Part shown: positions 8,551-17,505 of the stretch, piece after piece
How positions within the stretch are numbered: position 1 is the first letter of the stretch
How the letters are laid out: the number at the start of each line of letters is the position of its first letter
From: Aliishimia ponticola
GTDB lineage: Bacteria > Pseudomonadota > Alphaproteobacteria > Rhodobacterales > Rhodobacteraceae
Assembly: GCF_004803475.1 (NCBI RefSeq)
Contig: NZ_SRKY01000003.1
Location: forward strand, 496,001-560,000
DNA length: 64,000 nt
Reading direction: 5' to 3'
Position numbers and translations under genes: made by a program
The notes under the pieces: generated by a model
Databases searched by the model: none
The model's input: only the letters and a program-made list of their open reading frames with translations
What the model was told of the DNA's origin: nothing

Positions 8551-9051
8551 ATGGTCGCAAAACCCAGTGCGCTTGGCGCTGCGCTTATTCTGACCCTCTT
8601 GGCAAATTTTAGCGCCGCAACGGAACGGGGGCCGGTTACGAACCTGCCGATCCCGCGTTTTGTCTCGTTGAAGGCGTCCGAGGGCAATGTTCGGCGCGGC
8701 CCTTCGCTGTCTCATCGCATCGACTGGGTCTTCAAGCGGCGCAATATGCCCCTGCGCATCACGGCAGAGCATGGCCACTGGCGCCGGGTCGAAGACAAGG
8801 AAGGTTTCGGCGGCTGGGTGCATTATTCGCTGCTTTCCGGCAATCGGACGGTTGTGATCGAACAGGATTTGCTGCCGTTGCACACACGCCCCGATGAAAC
8901 AACGCCGGTCGTCGCCGCGTTGGAGGCAGGCGTGATCGCGGAACTCGGCAAGTGTGAGCCCGACTGGTGCCGCCTGCAATCGGGCGGATATCGCGGCTGG
9001 GCGCAAAAATCGGCCCTTTGGGGCGTCACCTCCGAAGAGCTGCGCGACTGA
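8551..9051 (+). CDS. secreted SH3-domain protein
   Basis: A 166-residue protein with an N-terminal signal peptide (about residues 1-23) and two bacterial SH3-like stretches. The first runs from about residue 38 (SEGNVRRGPSLSHRIDWVF to GGWVHYSLLSG). The second runs from about residue 100 and ends in SGGYRGWAQKSALWGV. Such proteins bind peptidoglycan or act as periplasmic adaptors; no enzyme motif is seen. The ribosome site is weak. The start was chosen because the signal peptide begins there. Confidence 0.75.
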   Translation: MVAKPSALGAALILTLLANFSAATERGPVTNLPIPRFVSLKASEGNVRRGPSLSHRIDWVFKRRNMPLRITAEHGHWRRVEDKEGFGGWVHYSLLSGNRTVVIEQDLLPLHTRPDETTPVVAALEAGVIAELGKCEPDWCRLQSGGYRGWAQKSALWGVTSEELRD

Positions 9052-9096
9052 CACTGCGCGGGCCTCGCCCTGGCCTGGCGATCCGACCGCCCACGC

Positions 9097-10002
9097 CTAC
9101 CCCCGTGCGATGAAGTCGCATGTCAGCCGCGCCAATTCCGGGCCGACATCTTCCTGTAGAAAGTGACCGGCCTTAGGCAGCACCGTATGCTGCTGCCCTG
9201 CCGCGCCCGGCATCGTCTTTTGGAACACCGCATCGGCGCCGGCCATGATCTTGTCTTCCGCCCCGAAGGCGGTCAGCACGGGCGTGCCCAGGCCGCGCAA
9301 GATCTTCCATGCCTCGCGGTTGGCCTGCGATTCCGGATTGTCCGGCGTTGCGGGCACCAGCATCGGAAACTCCCGCGCCCCGGCCTGATACCGCGCGTCC
9401 GGGTATGGCGCATCATAAGCCGCCTGCTCGGCCGCGGTCAGTTTGGACACCGTACCCCCATAGACAATGCGCCCCGCCTCGAACGGATCGACCTCTTGCG
9501 AGAACGCGCGCCAGCTTTCAAAGGCCGGGGGCATCGGATGATCGCCCGTGGGCAGCGTTGTGTTGGCGACGACAACGCGGGCGAACCGCTCTGGCATCGC
9601 GGCGAGCAGGCGCAAGCCGATCAGCCCGCCCCAATCCTGTATCACCAACGTGATCCCATTAAGGTCGCGCGCTTTCACGAAATCGGTCATCCATGCCACA
9701 TGCCGCGCATAGGTGTAATCCGACCGCTCTGCCGGCTTGTCGGATTTGCCGAAGCCGATCAGATCGGGCGCGACAACGCGGTGCCCTGCGGCCGTGAAGA
9801 CAGGGATCATATGGCGGTAAAGGTATGACCAAGTCGGCTCGCCATGCAGGCACAGCACCGGCGCGGCCCCAGACGGCCCCTCATCGACATAGTGTATCCG
9901 CAATGTCCCGCCCTGTGTATCGTCCACCTCTTGGTAGTGGGGTGCAAAGGGGTAGTCCGGCAGGCCGGTGAACCGATCCTCGGGTGTGCGCAAAATGTCC
10001 AT
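9097..10002 (-). CDS. haloalkane dehalogenase (HLD-I type alpha/beta hydrolase)
   Basis: Starting at the ATG preceded by GGAGGAGGACAGC, the protein has 301 residues, close to Xanthobacter DhlA (310). An in-frame ATG 35 codons upstream has no such site. All expected HLD-I residues are visible: HGEPTWSYLYR oxyanion loop, nucleophile Asp123 in QDWGG with the halide-binding Trp124, a cap-domain Trp164, catalytic acid Asp250 in GAEDK, and base His280 in AGHFLQED. The enzyme hydrolyses carbon-halogen bonds of small haloalkanes to an alcohol and halide in the cytoplasm. No dehydrogenase or transporter for a haloalkane pathway is adjacent, so the natural substrate is unknown. It is divergent from the MscS-type gene. 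Confidence 0.9.
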   Translation of the reverse strand: MDILRTPEDRFTGLPDYPFAPHYQEVDDTQGGTLRIHYVDEGPSGAAPVLCLHGEPTWSYLYRHMIPVFTAAGHRVVAPDLIGFGKSDKPAERSDYTYARHVAWMTDFVKARDLNGITLVIQDWGGLIGLRLLAAMPERFARVVVANTTLPTGDHPMPPAFESWRAFSQEVDPFEAGRIVYGGTVSKLTAAEQAAYDAPYPDARYQAGAREFPMLVPATPDNPESQANREAWKILRGLGTPVLTAFGAEDKIMAGADAVFQKTMPGAAGQQHTVLPKAGHFLQEDVGPELARLTCDFIARG

Positions 10003-10144
10003 GCTGTCCTCCTCCAGCTTGTGCCCGGTCAGAGGGCACGGCCCCGCCCTGCCGGTCAAGCCCGTCACCAGTGTGACGCTGCGCCCTTGCCGCCGTGACG
10101 GGTTCACGACACTCTGGACCTCGCATCATCAGGAAACGCCGCAC

Positions 10145-11485
10145 ATGCTTCGAATTATCCTTCTGGCCGTCGCCCTTTGCCTTGGCCCCATCGCGGGCGC
10201 TGCGCAGCAGACGGTCGACCAACCCTCGTCCACCATCGCGGTCGAGGACAGCGCCGAAAGAGACGCCGCCATCGCCGTGCGTATCCGCAACATTCTGGCA
10301 GAGCTGGAAGGCTATGAGGATGTGACCGTCGCCGTGACCTCCGGCATCGTCACGTTGCGCGGTACCACCGTCGATCAGGCGTTGGCAGAGCGTTTGACCG
10401 GGCTTGTCGCGCGGGTCGAAAATGTCGTCGCCATCGAAAACGAAGTGCGCCAGACCACCGATGTGGTCGAACAGCTTGACCCGGCTGTGGAGAGGTTCCT
10501 TGACCGGTTCCGCCAATTCGTCACCTATCTGCCGCTGGCGCTTGTGGCGCTGACGGCCTTTGTTCTTGTTGTATCGCTTGGGTTTGTGATCGCGCGGATG
10601 AAGCGGCCCTGGGACCGGCTGGCGCCCAACCCGTTCATTGCAGACCTCTACCGGCAGGTCGTGCGGCTGGCCTTTGTCATTGCCGGGCTGGTGGTCGCGC
10701 TGGATATCCTTAATGCCTCGGCGCTGCTGTCTACGATCCTTGGGGCGGCGGGGATTGTCGGCCTCGCTATCGGTTTTGCCGTGCGCGACACGGTCGAGAA
10801 CTTCATCGCGTCGATCATGCTGTCGATCCGCCAGCCTTTCCGGCCCAATGACACGGTTGAGATCGAAGGCGATATCGGCAAGGTCATCCGGCTGACATCG
10901 CGTGCGACGATCTTGCTGAGCTTTGACGGCAATCACATCCGTATCCCCAATGCTACCGTGTTCAAAAGCCGCATCGTGAACTATTCGCGTAATGACGAAC
11001 GGCGTTTCGTGGTCGATCTGGGCGTCGCCTATGACACCGATCTGGTCGAAGCGCAGGCGCTCGCGCTTGAGACGGTGCGCAATCTGCCCTTCGTGCTGAA
11101 GGCCCCGGCCCCGTCAGTCTGGATCGAAGCGCTGGGGGACAGCGCGGTGACGCTGCGAGTCGCGGCGTGGATTGCCCAGCGCGAGACGAGCCACCCAGCC
11201 GCGCGCGGCGAAGCTTACCGGCTTTGCCTTGCTGCGATGAACGCCGCAGGGATAGAAATGCCCGGCCCGACCTATACCATCATCGGGGCTCCTGCCAGCG
11301 CACCGCAACAGGCGGCCAGCCCCGCCCCTGCCCCGCGGCAGCCTGCGAAAGCGCCTCAAAATCAAGACCTTGAGGCGCAGGACGTCGGCGTTCAGGCCGA
11401 GGATGAACTGGATGAGATGATCTCGCAGGAGCGTCAGGAACAGGCGGATCACGACCTTCTGAGCAGCGCCGCGCCCGAAGAGTAA
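10145..11485 (+). CDS. BON-domain MscS-family mechanosensitive channel
   Basis: This 446-residue protein starts at the ATG that begins a signal peptide (MLRIILLAVALCLGPIAGAAQ). A BON domain (about residues 40-105) carries ITLRGTTVDQALAERL-like spacing. Two or three membrane helices follow, the last being the MscS pore helix with STILGAAGIVGLAIGFAV. The beta domain (RQPFRPNDTVEIEGDIGKV, then FDGNHIRIPNATVF) and the alpha/beta C-terminal domain are canonical. The last ~70 residues are a Pro/Ala/Gln-rich low-complexity tail ending in acidic residues. It should sit in the inner membrane and release solutes on hypo-osmotic shock. The periplasmic BON domain may bind lipid or the outer envelope. Confidence 0.88.
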   Translation: MLRIILLAVALCLGPIAGAAQQTVDQPSSTIAVEDSAERDAAIAVRIRNILAELEGYEDVTVAVTSGIVTLRGTTVDQALAERLTGLVARVENVVAIENEVRQTTDVVEQLDPAVERFLDRFRQFVTYLPLALVALTAFVLVVSLGFVIARMKRPWDRLAPNPFIADLYRQVVRLAFVIAGLVVALDILNASALLSTILGAAGIVGLAIGFAVRDTVENFIASIMLSIRQPFRPNDTVEIEGDIGKVIRLTSRATILLSFDGNHIRIPNATVFKSRIVNYSRNDERRFVVDLGVAYDTDLVEAQALALETVRNLPFVLKAPAPSVWIEALGDSAVTLRVAAWIAQRETSHPAARGEAYRLCLAAMNAAGIEMPGPTYTIIGAPASAPQQAASPAPAPRQPAKAPQNQDLEAQDVGVQAEDELDEMISQERQEQADHDLLSSAAPEE

Positions 11486-11517
11486 CCCGCCATAAATGAT
11501 TTTGTCGCAAATGGGGC

Positions 11518-11546
11518 TTGCACGTCTTTGCGACGCGGACTAATTA
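11518..11546 (+). promoter_or_regulatory. sigma70-type promoter of tRNA-Gln
   Basis: TTGCAC (-35) and TAATTA (-10) are separated by exactly 17 bases. The -10 box ends 11 bases before the tRNA, which is the expected geometry for a stable-RNA promoter. Confidence 0.6.
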
Positions 11547-11557
11547 GCGCCGCACGT

Positions 11558-11633
11558 TGGGAAGTAGCTCAATTGGTAGAGCACCGGTTTTTGGTACCGT
11601 AGGTTGCAGGTTCGAGTCCTGCCTTCCCAGCCA
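11558..11633 (+). tRNA. tRNA-Gln (anticodon UUG)
   Basis: The 76-base cloverleaf includes an encoded CCA. The 7-bp acceptor stem TGGGAAG/CTTCCCA is perfect, the D-stem is GCTC/GAGC, and the T-arm is GCAGG-TTCGAGT-CCTGC. The 7-base anticodon loop TTTTGGT holds TTG, which reads CAA (Gln). The anticodon stem is CCGGT/ACCGT, leaving a C27-U43 mismatch at its outer end. Confidence 0.9.
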
Positions 11634-11955
11634 CATCCTTTACAGAACAGTCTTTCATCTGCGCAGCGCGACCGGACGTTACCGGCATTCTTGCTTTACC
11701 GCGGCCTTCGCCTAAGTCGTGAACGTATGTCCGGTGTCATATGGGGGCCGAATCCCATCCGTTTGCGGGCACGGGGGCGCCGCCCCTAGACCATTGCGAT
11801 GCTTTTTCGGGCAACGCCCCACCCGTCAAAGTTGCATTTACGGATCATGAAGGGCTTTGGCGCTAAAAACCTCTCAAATACGGTCAGAGCGGGGTTGCAA
11901 ACCTTCGGCACAAATATATTTCGCGAAACGAACCTTTTGACGCCAGGAGTATGTC
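11634..11955 (+). other. gene-free stretch between tRNA-Gln and the MarR-RND operon
   Basis: I see no gene here. A short open frame starting at 11799 runs into the MarR gene in another frame and has no family features. The stretch should hold the promoter of the MarR-MFP-RND operon, and a palindrome close to the MarR start is listed separately. Confidence 0.6.
11919..11928. promoter_or_regulatory. candidate MarR autoregulatory operator
   Basis: TTTCGCGAAA is a perfect 10-bp palindrome whose right edge is 27 bases before the MarR start codon. It sits in an AT-rich context suitable for promoter overlap. Assignment to the adjacent MarR protein is inference from position. Confidence 0.45.
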
Positions 11956-12447
11956 GTGGATTCGGCAGGAACAGAAAGCATGAGCGGATTTCCGGCCGAC
12001 CTGCCCCCAGAGCTGAAGGTTCTGATGGGGGTGTACTACCTGTATTGGAAGGTCGATGAGTTGATCGCCGCAAGTGACAAAAAGCACGTCTTGGCGAAGA
12101 ACGAATTGCAGATGCTGATCTCGCTCGAACAGTCGAAACGCATGGGTGAAATCGCCGAAAACATGCAGGTGTTGCCCTCGACCGTGACCAACATCGCCGA
12201 CACGCTGGAAAGCCAGGGGTTCATCACGCGCCAGCGCGACCCCGATGACCGCCGTGCATGGCGGCTGAGCCTGACGGATGAGGGCAGGCAATTGCGGGCC
12301 GAATACATCGACTACGTGTCTACCCTGTTCCATGACGTGTCTGGGCTGTCCCAGGCAGAAACCAAAACAATCGCGGACCTGATGCTGAAGGTTGCCAGCC
12401 ACATCAAGGCGGGCGGCCTGCCCGAAGGAGTAATTGAATGTTTATGA
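11956..12447 (+). CDS. MarR-family transcriptional regulator of the RND efflux operon
   Basis: A 163-residue winged-helix regulator with a GTG start preceded by AGGAG at 7 bases; an ATG eight codons later is an alternative. The central DNA-binding part shows the MarR pattern: the recognition helix region LPSTVTNIADTLESQGFITRQ, then the wing RDPDDRRAWRLSLTDEGRQL. It overlaps the membrane-fusion-protein gene by 10 bases (translational coupling), so it very probably controls its own operon, with derepression by a toxic ligand. The palindrome at 11919-11928 is the candidate operator. Confidence 0.88.
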   Translation: MDSAGTESMSGFPADLPPELKVLMGVYYLYWKVDELIAASDKKHVLAKNELQMLISLEQSKRMGEIAENMQVLPSTVTNIADTLESQGFITRQRDPDDRRAWRLSLTDEGRQLRAEYIDYVSTLFHDVSGLSQAETKTIADLMLKVASHIKAGGLPEGVIECL

Positions 12448-13487
12448 AACGTATCTTGGCGCTGTCGCTGCTGACCGCATCCGCGCTGTCGCAGCCTGTT
12501 GTGGCGCAGGAGCCTTTGAAGCCGGTCAAGCTTGTCACCGCAGTCGATGGCAGCACCGCCGTCAAACGGCACTTCTTTGGCCATGTGGTCGCGCGGCAGA
12601 CTGTCGATCTGGCGTTTCAGGTCGATGGGCAACTGGTCGAATTCCCCGTCATCGAAGGCGCGGTCGTGCCCAAGGGCAATCTGATCGCGCAGCTTGATCT
12701 GGAACCGTTCGAGTTGTCGCTGGAACAGGCGCGGCTGCAACGCGATCAGGCGCAGCGGACGGCGACCCGGTTGGACCGGCTCTCCAGCAATACCGCAAGC
12801 CAAGTGGCGATTGATGACGCGGCGACCGCGCTGGCCCTGGCCGATGTGGCGGTGCGCAACGCGGAATACGCGCTGGATCACGCGACATTGCACGCCCCGT
12901 TCGATGCTTTGGTTGCCACGCGCAACGTCGCCAATTTCACGACCATCGGTGCGGGCACGCCCGTTGTCCGGCTGCACGACATGTCCGAGGTTCGGATCGA
13001 AGTCGACATTCCCGAAGTCCTGTTCCTGCGCGCCAACAAATCGCCGGATCTGGAAATCGTGGCGCGCTTCCCCGCCTCTGACCGGTTGTTCCCCGCTGTC
13101 GTGCGTGAGTTCAACGCAGAAACATCGGAGGTCGCCCAATCCTTCCGCGTCACTCTCGGGATCGTGCCGGAGGAAGGCATGAACGTGCTGCCCGGCGCGT
13201 CGGCCACGATCATCGCGTCCATCCCCGGCGAGGCCGATGCCGGGATCGACGTGCCGCATACCGCCGTGTTCGTGGGCGATGATGGCAAGACCTATGTGAT
13301 GGTCTTCACCCCCAAGGGCGCGCAGGAAGGCCAACTGACGCGCACCGAAGTCGTCGTGGAACCCACGCTGAATGGCGGCCTGCGCATCGTATCCGGGCTG
13401 GAACCGGGCGAAGAAGTCGTCGCCGCGGGCGGGTCCGCTCTCAAAGATGGACAAACCGTCCGCCGTTTTGCCGGCTTCGGAAACTGA
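12438..13487 (+). CDS. RND efflux periplasmic adaptor (membrane fusion protein)
   Basis: This 349-residue protein has a signal peptide (about residues 1-24). The order of domains is typical of HlyD/AcrA adaptors: a first beta/lipoyl half (GHVVARQTVDLAFQVDGQLVEF), a coiled-coil hairpin (about residues 95-145), a second lipoyl half (LDHATLHAPFDALV), beta-barrel and membrane-proximal domains. AAGGAG lies 8 bases before the ATG. It links the inner-membrane pump encoded next, 10 bases downstream, to an outer-membrane TolC-like channel. No TolC homologue is in this window, so the channel must be supplied from elsewhere. Confidence 0.92.
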   Translation: MFMKRILALSLLTASALSQPVVAQEPLKPVKLVTAVDGSTAVKRHFFGHVVARQTVDLAFQVDGQLVEFPVIEGAVVPKGNLIAQLDLEPFELSLEQARLQRDQAQRTATRLDRLSSNTASQVAIDDAATALALADVAVRNAEYALDHATLHAPFDALVATRNVANFTTIGAGTPVVRLHDMSEVRIEVDIPEVLFLRANKSPDLEIVARFPASDRLFPAVVREFNAETSEVAQSFRVTLGIVPEEGMNVLPGASATIIASIPGEADAGIDVPHTAVFVGDDGKTYVMVFTPKGAQEGQLTRTEVVVEPTLNGGLRIVSGLEPGEEVVAAGGSALKDGQTVRRFAGFGN

Positions 13488-13497
13488 GGATTAAGTT

Positions 13498-16400
13498 ATG
13501 AACATCGCTCGATCCTCGATCGAACGGCCACTTATGACGTGGCTGGTCATCCTTGGCGCCTTGCTTGGCGGTCTTTGGGGCTTTGCTTCGCTTGGCCGTC
13601 TCGAAGACCCGGCATTCACCATCAAACAGGTGGTGATTGTCACCGAATATCCCGGCGCCTCCGCAGAACAGGTGGCGACCGAAGTCTCTGAACCGCTGGA
13701 ATCGGCCATCCAGAAGATGGGCGAAGTGGACGAGATCACCTCGATCAACCAACCGGGGCACTCAATCATCACGGTCGAAGTCTATTCGACTTTCGGCGGC
13801 GAGGAACTGCCGCCCATCTGGACCAAGTTGCGCAACCGCGTGTCCGATGCAGCGCGCGCCCTGCCCTCTGGCGTGAGCGAGCCTTACGTGAATGACAGTT
13901 TCGGCGATGTGTACGGGATTTATTACGCGGTGACGGCGGATGGGTTCTCGGATGCGGAAAAACACCGCCTCGCAACCTATCTGCGGCGTGAACTTCTGAC
14001 CGTGGAAGGGGTCGCCGATGTGGAGGTCATGGGCCTTCCCGAAGAGGCGATCTATGTCGAGCCGGACATGGCGCAGGCCGTGAACCAGGGGATGCCGCCC
14101 AATGCGATCATCTCGGCGCTGGCGAATGCGACGTCTGTGTCCGATGCCGGGTCGGTCACAAGTGACGATGGCACCCGCACGATCATTCAGGCCCCCGAAG
14201 GGTCCGACACCGTCAGCGCGATTGCCTCGCTGACCATCGGGTCGGGCGGTGAAGTCATCAACCTGTTCGACATTGCCGATGTCCACCGGGAGCGGGTCGA
14301 AAACCCCGACCTGATGGTGCGGTTCAACGGTGATGATGCGTTCACCCTTGGCATTGCGGGTCTGTCGACGGAAAACATCGTGGAAGTCGGTCGGCGCGCG
14401 GATGCCCGTCTGGCCGAGATCGATGGGAACATTCCCTATGGCGTATCGCTGCATCCGATTTACCAGCAACATATCGTGGTCGATGAGGCCTCCAGCGCGT
14501 TTCTGGTGAACCTTGCCATGTCCGTTGCGATCGTTGTGGTCGTGCTTGCACTGTTCATGGGCTGGCGCGCCGCGATCGTGGTTGGGGCGACATTGCTGCT
14601 GACAGTTGTGGGCACGTTGTTCTTCATGAACCTCTTCTCGATCGAGATGGAGCGTATTTCCCTTGGGGCGCTGATCATCGCGATGGGGATGCTGGTCGAC
14701 AACGCCATCGTTGTGGCCGAGGGGATGCAGGTGTCCATGGCGCGCGGCAAGGACAGCAGGACCGCCGCCGATGATGCCGCGTCCAAGACGCAAATTCCGC
14801 TTTTGGGGGCGACGATCATCGGGATCATGGCCTTTGCCGGGATTGGTTTGTCCAACGATGCGACGGGCGAATTCCTGTTCTCTCTTTTTGCGGTCATCGC
14901 GATTTCGCTGCTGCTGTCGTGGATTCTTGCGCTGACGGTAACGCCGCTTTTGGGGCATTACTTCTTCAAGCAGGGCACCGGCGACATGGATGACGCGTAT
15001 AGCGGTTGGATGTTCCGCAGCTATGCCTGGACGCTGAAAATGGCGCTGCGCCTGCGCTGGCTAGTCGTCATCGCATTGGTGGCGATCACGGTGGCCTGCT
15101 TTGCGGGCTTCGGCATGTTGAAACAGTCCTTCTTCCCGGACAGCAACACGCCGATGTTCTTCGTCCACTACAAGCTGCCGCAGGGCACAGATATCAACCG
15201 CACGTCCGATGACATGCGGATCATGGAAGCATGGCTGGCCGAACGGGACGAGGTCACATCTGTCGCGACATTCGTCGGTCAGGGCGCGTCGCGCTTCATG
15301 CTGACCTATGAGGCGGAGAAGGCCAATCCAAGCTATGGGCACCTGATCATCCAGACCGAAACGCTGGACCAGATTCCGCCGCTTCAGGCCGCGTTGCAGG
15401 AAATGGCGCTGGAGACCTTCCCAGACGGCGAATTCCGCACCAAGCGGCTGGTCTTCGGCCCCGGCGGCGGCGCGCCTATTCAGGTGCGACTGTCCGGCCA
15501 GGACCCCGATATGCTGCGGGCCTTGTCGGTACAGGTGCGCGAGACATTGGAAGCCAGTTCCGACAATGTGCGGGATGTGCGGACCGATTGGCGCGAGCAG
15601 GAATTGGTGCTCAAACCGATCTATGCCACTGAGCGCGCACAGACGAGCGGTATCAGCCGGGACGATGTGGCCGATGTGCTGCTGATGGCGACCGATGGCG
15701 TGACCAGCGGTGTCTTCCGCGAAGGGGACCGGCAAATTCCGATCATCACGCGGATGCCGCCCGATAGCGGTGTTGGCCTGAACGATCAGCTTGCGATCTC
15801 CAGCTCGACCGGGCAGGCGCTTGCCATCGAACAGTTGATCGAAGGCATGGATCTGGACGCACAGAACACGCTTGTGCATCGTCGCAACCGGGTGCTGACC
15901 CTGACTGTCGAAGCAGACATCCCGCCGGGCTTCACGGCGGCACAGGTGCAGGCCGAAGTACAAGAGGCGGTCGATGCTTTGGAGATGCCCGTCGGCTTTA
16001 CGTTGGAATGGGGCGGCGAGTATGAAAGCTCGCGCGAGGCGCAGGCGGCGCTTGGGGCGGCGATCCCTGTCTCGGTGCTGATCATGGTGCTGATCTCCAT
16101 CCTGCTCTTCAACGCGCTGCGCCAGCCGTTGATCATCTGGCTTCTGGTGCCGATGTCGGTCAACGGGGTCGTTGTCGGACTGTTGAGCACCGATGTCCCG
16201 TTCTCCTTCACCGCCCTTCTGGGCCTGCTGTCCCTGTCCGGGATGCTGATCAAGAACGGTATCGTTCTGGTGGAAGAGATCGATCTTGTGCGGGCCGAAG
16301 GCAAGGCGCTGCGCGAGGCGATTATCGAAGCGTCGACCTCGCGTCTGCGGCCCGTCATGCTGGCGGCGATCACCACCATTCTGGGGATGGCACCGCTGTT

Positions 16401-16542
16401 GTCGGATGCGTTCTTCGTGTCGATGGCGATCACGATTATGGGCGGGCTCGCCTTCGCCTCGGTACTAACGCTGGTGGCCGCGCCGGTCTTTTATGACCTG
16501 TTCTTCTCGCGCGAAGAACGGCGCGCGCAAGCCGCCGCGTGA
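13498..16542 (+). CDS. RND-family efflux pump, inner-membrane permease
   Basis: A 1014-residue protein of AcrB/MexF plan: one N-terminal membrane helix, large periplasmic loop 1 (TEYPGASAEQVATEV), helices 2-6, central loop, helix 7, periplasmic loop 2 and helices 8-12. The proton-relay helix 4 reads GMLVDNAIVVAEG, so it has a single Asp followed by Asn, unlike the double Asp of AcrB. The second half carries LLSLSGMLIKNGIVLVEEID and SRLRPVMLAAITTILGMAPLL. It exports hydrophobic or amphipathic compounds using the proton gradient, together with the upstream adaptor. The substrate is unknown; the MarR partner suggests an inducible toxic small molecule. Confidence 0.92.
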   Translation: MNIARSSIERPLMTWLVILGALLGGLWGFASLGRLEDPAFTIKQVVIVTEYPGASAEQVATEVSEPLESAIQKMGEVDEITSINQPGHSIITVEVYSTFGGEELPPIWTKLRNRVSDAARALPSGVSEPYVNDSFGDVYGIYYAVTADGFSDAEKHRLATYLRRELLTVEGVADVEVMGLPEEAIYVEPDMAQAVNQGMPPNAIISALANATSVSDAGSVTSDDGTRTIIQAPEGSDTVSAIASLTIGSGGEVINLFDIADVHRERVENPDLMVRFNGDDAFTLGIAGLSTENIVEVGRRADARLAEIDGNIPYGVSLHPIYQQHIVVDEASSAFLVNLAMSVAIVVVVLALFMGWRAAIVVGATLLLTVVGTLFFMNLFSIEMERISLGALIIAMGMLVDNAIVVAEGMQVSMARGKDSRTAADDAASKTQIPLLGATIIGIMAFAGIGLSNDATGEFLFSLFAVIAISLLLSWILALTVTPLLGHYFFKQGTGDMDDAYSGWMFRSYAWTLKMALRLRWLVVIALVAITVACFAGFGMLKQSFFPDSNTPMFFVHYKLPQGTDINRTSDDMRIMEAWLAERDEVTSVATFVGQGASRFMLTYEAEKANPSYGHLIIQTETLDQIPPLQAALQEMALETFPDGEFRTKRLVFGPGGGAPIQVRLSGQDPDMLRALSVQVRETLEASSDNVRDVRTDWREQELVLKPIYATERAQTSGISRDDVADVLLMATDGVTSGVFREGDRQIPIITRMPPDSGVGLNDQLAISSSTGQALAIEQLIEGMDLDAQNTLVHRRNRVLTLTVEADIPPGFTAAQVQAEVQEAVDALEMPVGFTLEWGGEYESSREAQAALGAAIPVSVLIMVLISILLFNALRQPLIIWLLVPMSVNGVVVGLLSTDVPFSFTALLGLLSLSGMLIKNGIVLVEEIDLVRAEGKALREAIIEASTSRLRPVMLAAITTILGMAPLLSDAFFVSMAITIMGGLAFASVLTLVAAPVFYDLFFSREERRAQAAA

Positions 16543-16553
16543 TCCAAACGCCT

Positions 16554-16579
16554 GCGGGTCCGGTTCACACCGGGCCTGC
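16554..16579. terminator. hairpin between convergent RND and PfkB genes
   Basis: GCGGGTCCGG and CCGGGCCTGC pair over 10 bp with two G-T wobbles around a TTCACA loop. It lies 11 bases after the RND stop and just beyond the stop of the opposing sugar-kinase gene. There is no T-tract, so termination strength is uncertain. Confidence 0.5.
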
Positions 16580-16587
16580 AATCACCA

Positions 16588-17505
16588 TCAAACGGGCAGC
16601 TCATGCGTGCGCGGCGGGTTTGCCCCCGCGCGCGAGACGGTGACGGCAGCCGCCCGCGCCCCCAGGTCAATCAGGCTGCGCATCTGTTCCGGCGTCCAGC
16701 CATCGATCCCCGACTTGTCCAGAAGATCAAGCTGCGCCGCGCGTGCCAGCACCCCGGCGTTAAAGGTATCGCCCGCACCGACTGTATCGACGACGTCGAC
16801 CTTTTGGCCAGGGACCCGCGCGGTCGTCCCGTTCACATGAATCGCCCGCGCGCCATCGCCCCCCAAGGTCAGCAAAAGCAGCTTGGGACCGGCGGCCAGC
16901 ACCTTCGCCACGGCATCCTCCAACGAGACATCCGGGTGCAGCAGACCAAGATCGTCATCCGACATCTTCACGATGTCCGACACCTGCATCATCCGGTGCA
17001 GGCGGTCGAAATAGCCCGCCGGATCATTGGCGAAACCGGGCCGCAGGTTCGGGTCCAGAAAGGTCAGGTACGAGGCCGCGTGGCGTGTGGCATATTCCGC
17101 AAAGGCATCGGCGACCGGCGGATTGCACAAGGAAATACCGCCGAAGAACAGCGCTTGGGTGCCGGGCGTGGGTGCAGGCAGGTCGGCGAAGGTCAGATCG
17201 CGCAACGCCGACCCCTCATCGCGAAATTCGTACCGCGCCTGCCCATCGTTCAGCTCCACAATGGCCAAGGTCGTCGGACGATCCGAGCGGACAGCCTGCG
17301 TCGTGGTAACGCCGCTTTCGATCATCGCCTCTTCGATCAGGCGGCCATATTCATCCGACGACAGCCCGGTCAGGAGCGCCACATCCTGGTCCAGCCGGCC
17401 CAGCGCCCGCGCCGTATTCAGCACAGCGCCGCCCACATGTGGCTGCGGCGTGCCCTGCCGGTCGGGTATCATGTCGATCAACGCTTCGCCTACACACAGG
17501 ATCAT
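16588..17505 (-). CDS. PfkB-family carbohydrate kinase (fructokinase-like)
   Basis: A 305-residue ribokinase-fold kinase. The N-terminal signature region HVGGAVLNTARALGRLDQDVALLTGL and the C-terminal PfkB signature VDTVGAGDTFNAGVLA, with the catalytic Asp in GAGD, are both intact. DPNLRPGF matches the fructokinase subgroup motif. It phosphorylates a ketose or similar sugar with ATP. The start overlaps the stop of the upstream P-loop kinase by ATGA. The pairing with a uridine-kinase-like gene resembles fructose-uptake loci of rhizobia and roseobacters, but no sugar ABC transporter is nearby. Confidence 0.85.
   Translation of the reverse strand: MILCVGEALIDMIPDRQGTPQPHVGGAVLNTARALGRLDQDVALLTGLSSDEYGRLIEEAMIESGVTTTQAVRSDRPTTLAIVELNDGQARYEFRDEGSALRDLTFADLPAPTPGTQALFFGGISLCNPPVADAFAEYATRHAASYLTFLDPNLRPGFANDPAGYFDRLHRMMQVSDIVKMSDDDLGLLHPDVSLEDAVAKVLAAGPKLLLLTLGGDGARAIHVNGTTARVPGQKVDVVDTVGAGDTFNAGVLARAAQLDLLDKSGIDGWTPEQMRSLIDLGARAAAVTVSRAGANPPRTHELPV

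Noticed and set aside
11799-12059. An 86-codon open frame before MarR
   Set aside because: It runs into the MarR gene in a different frame, has no ribosome site and no family features.
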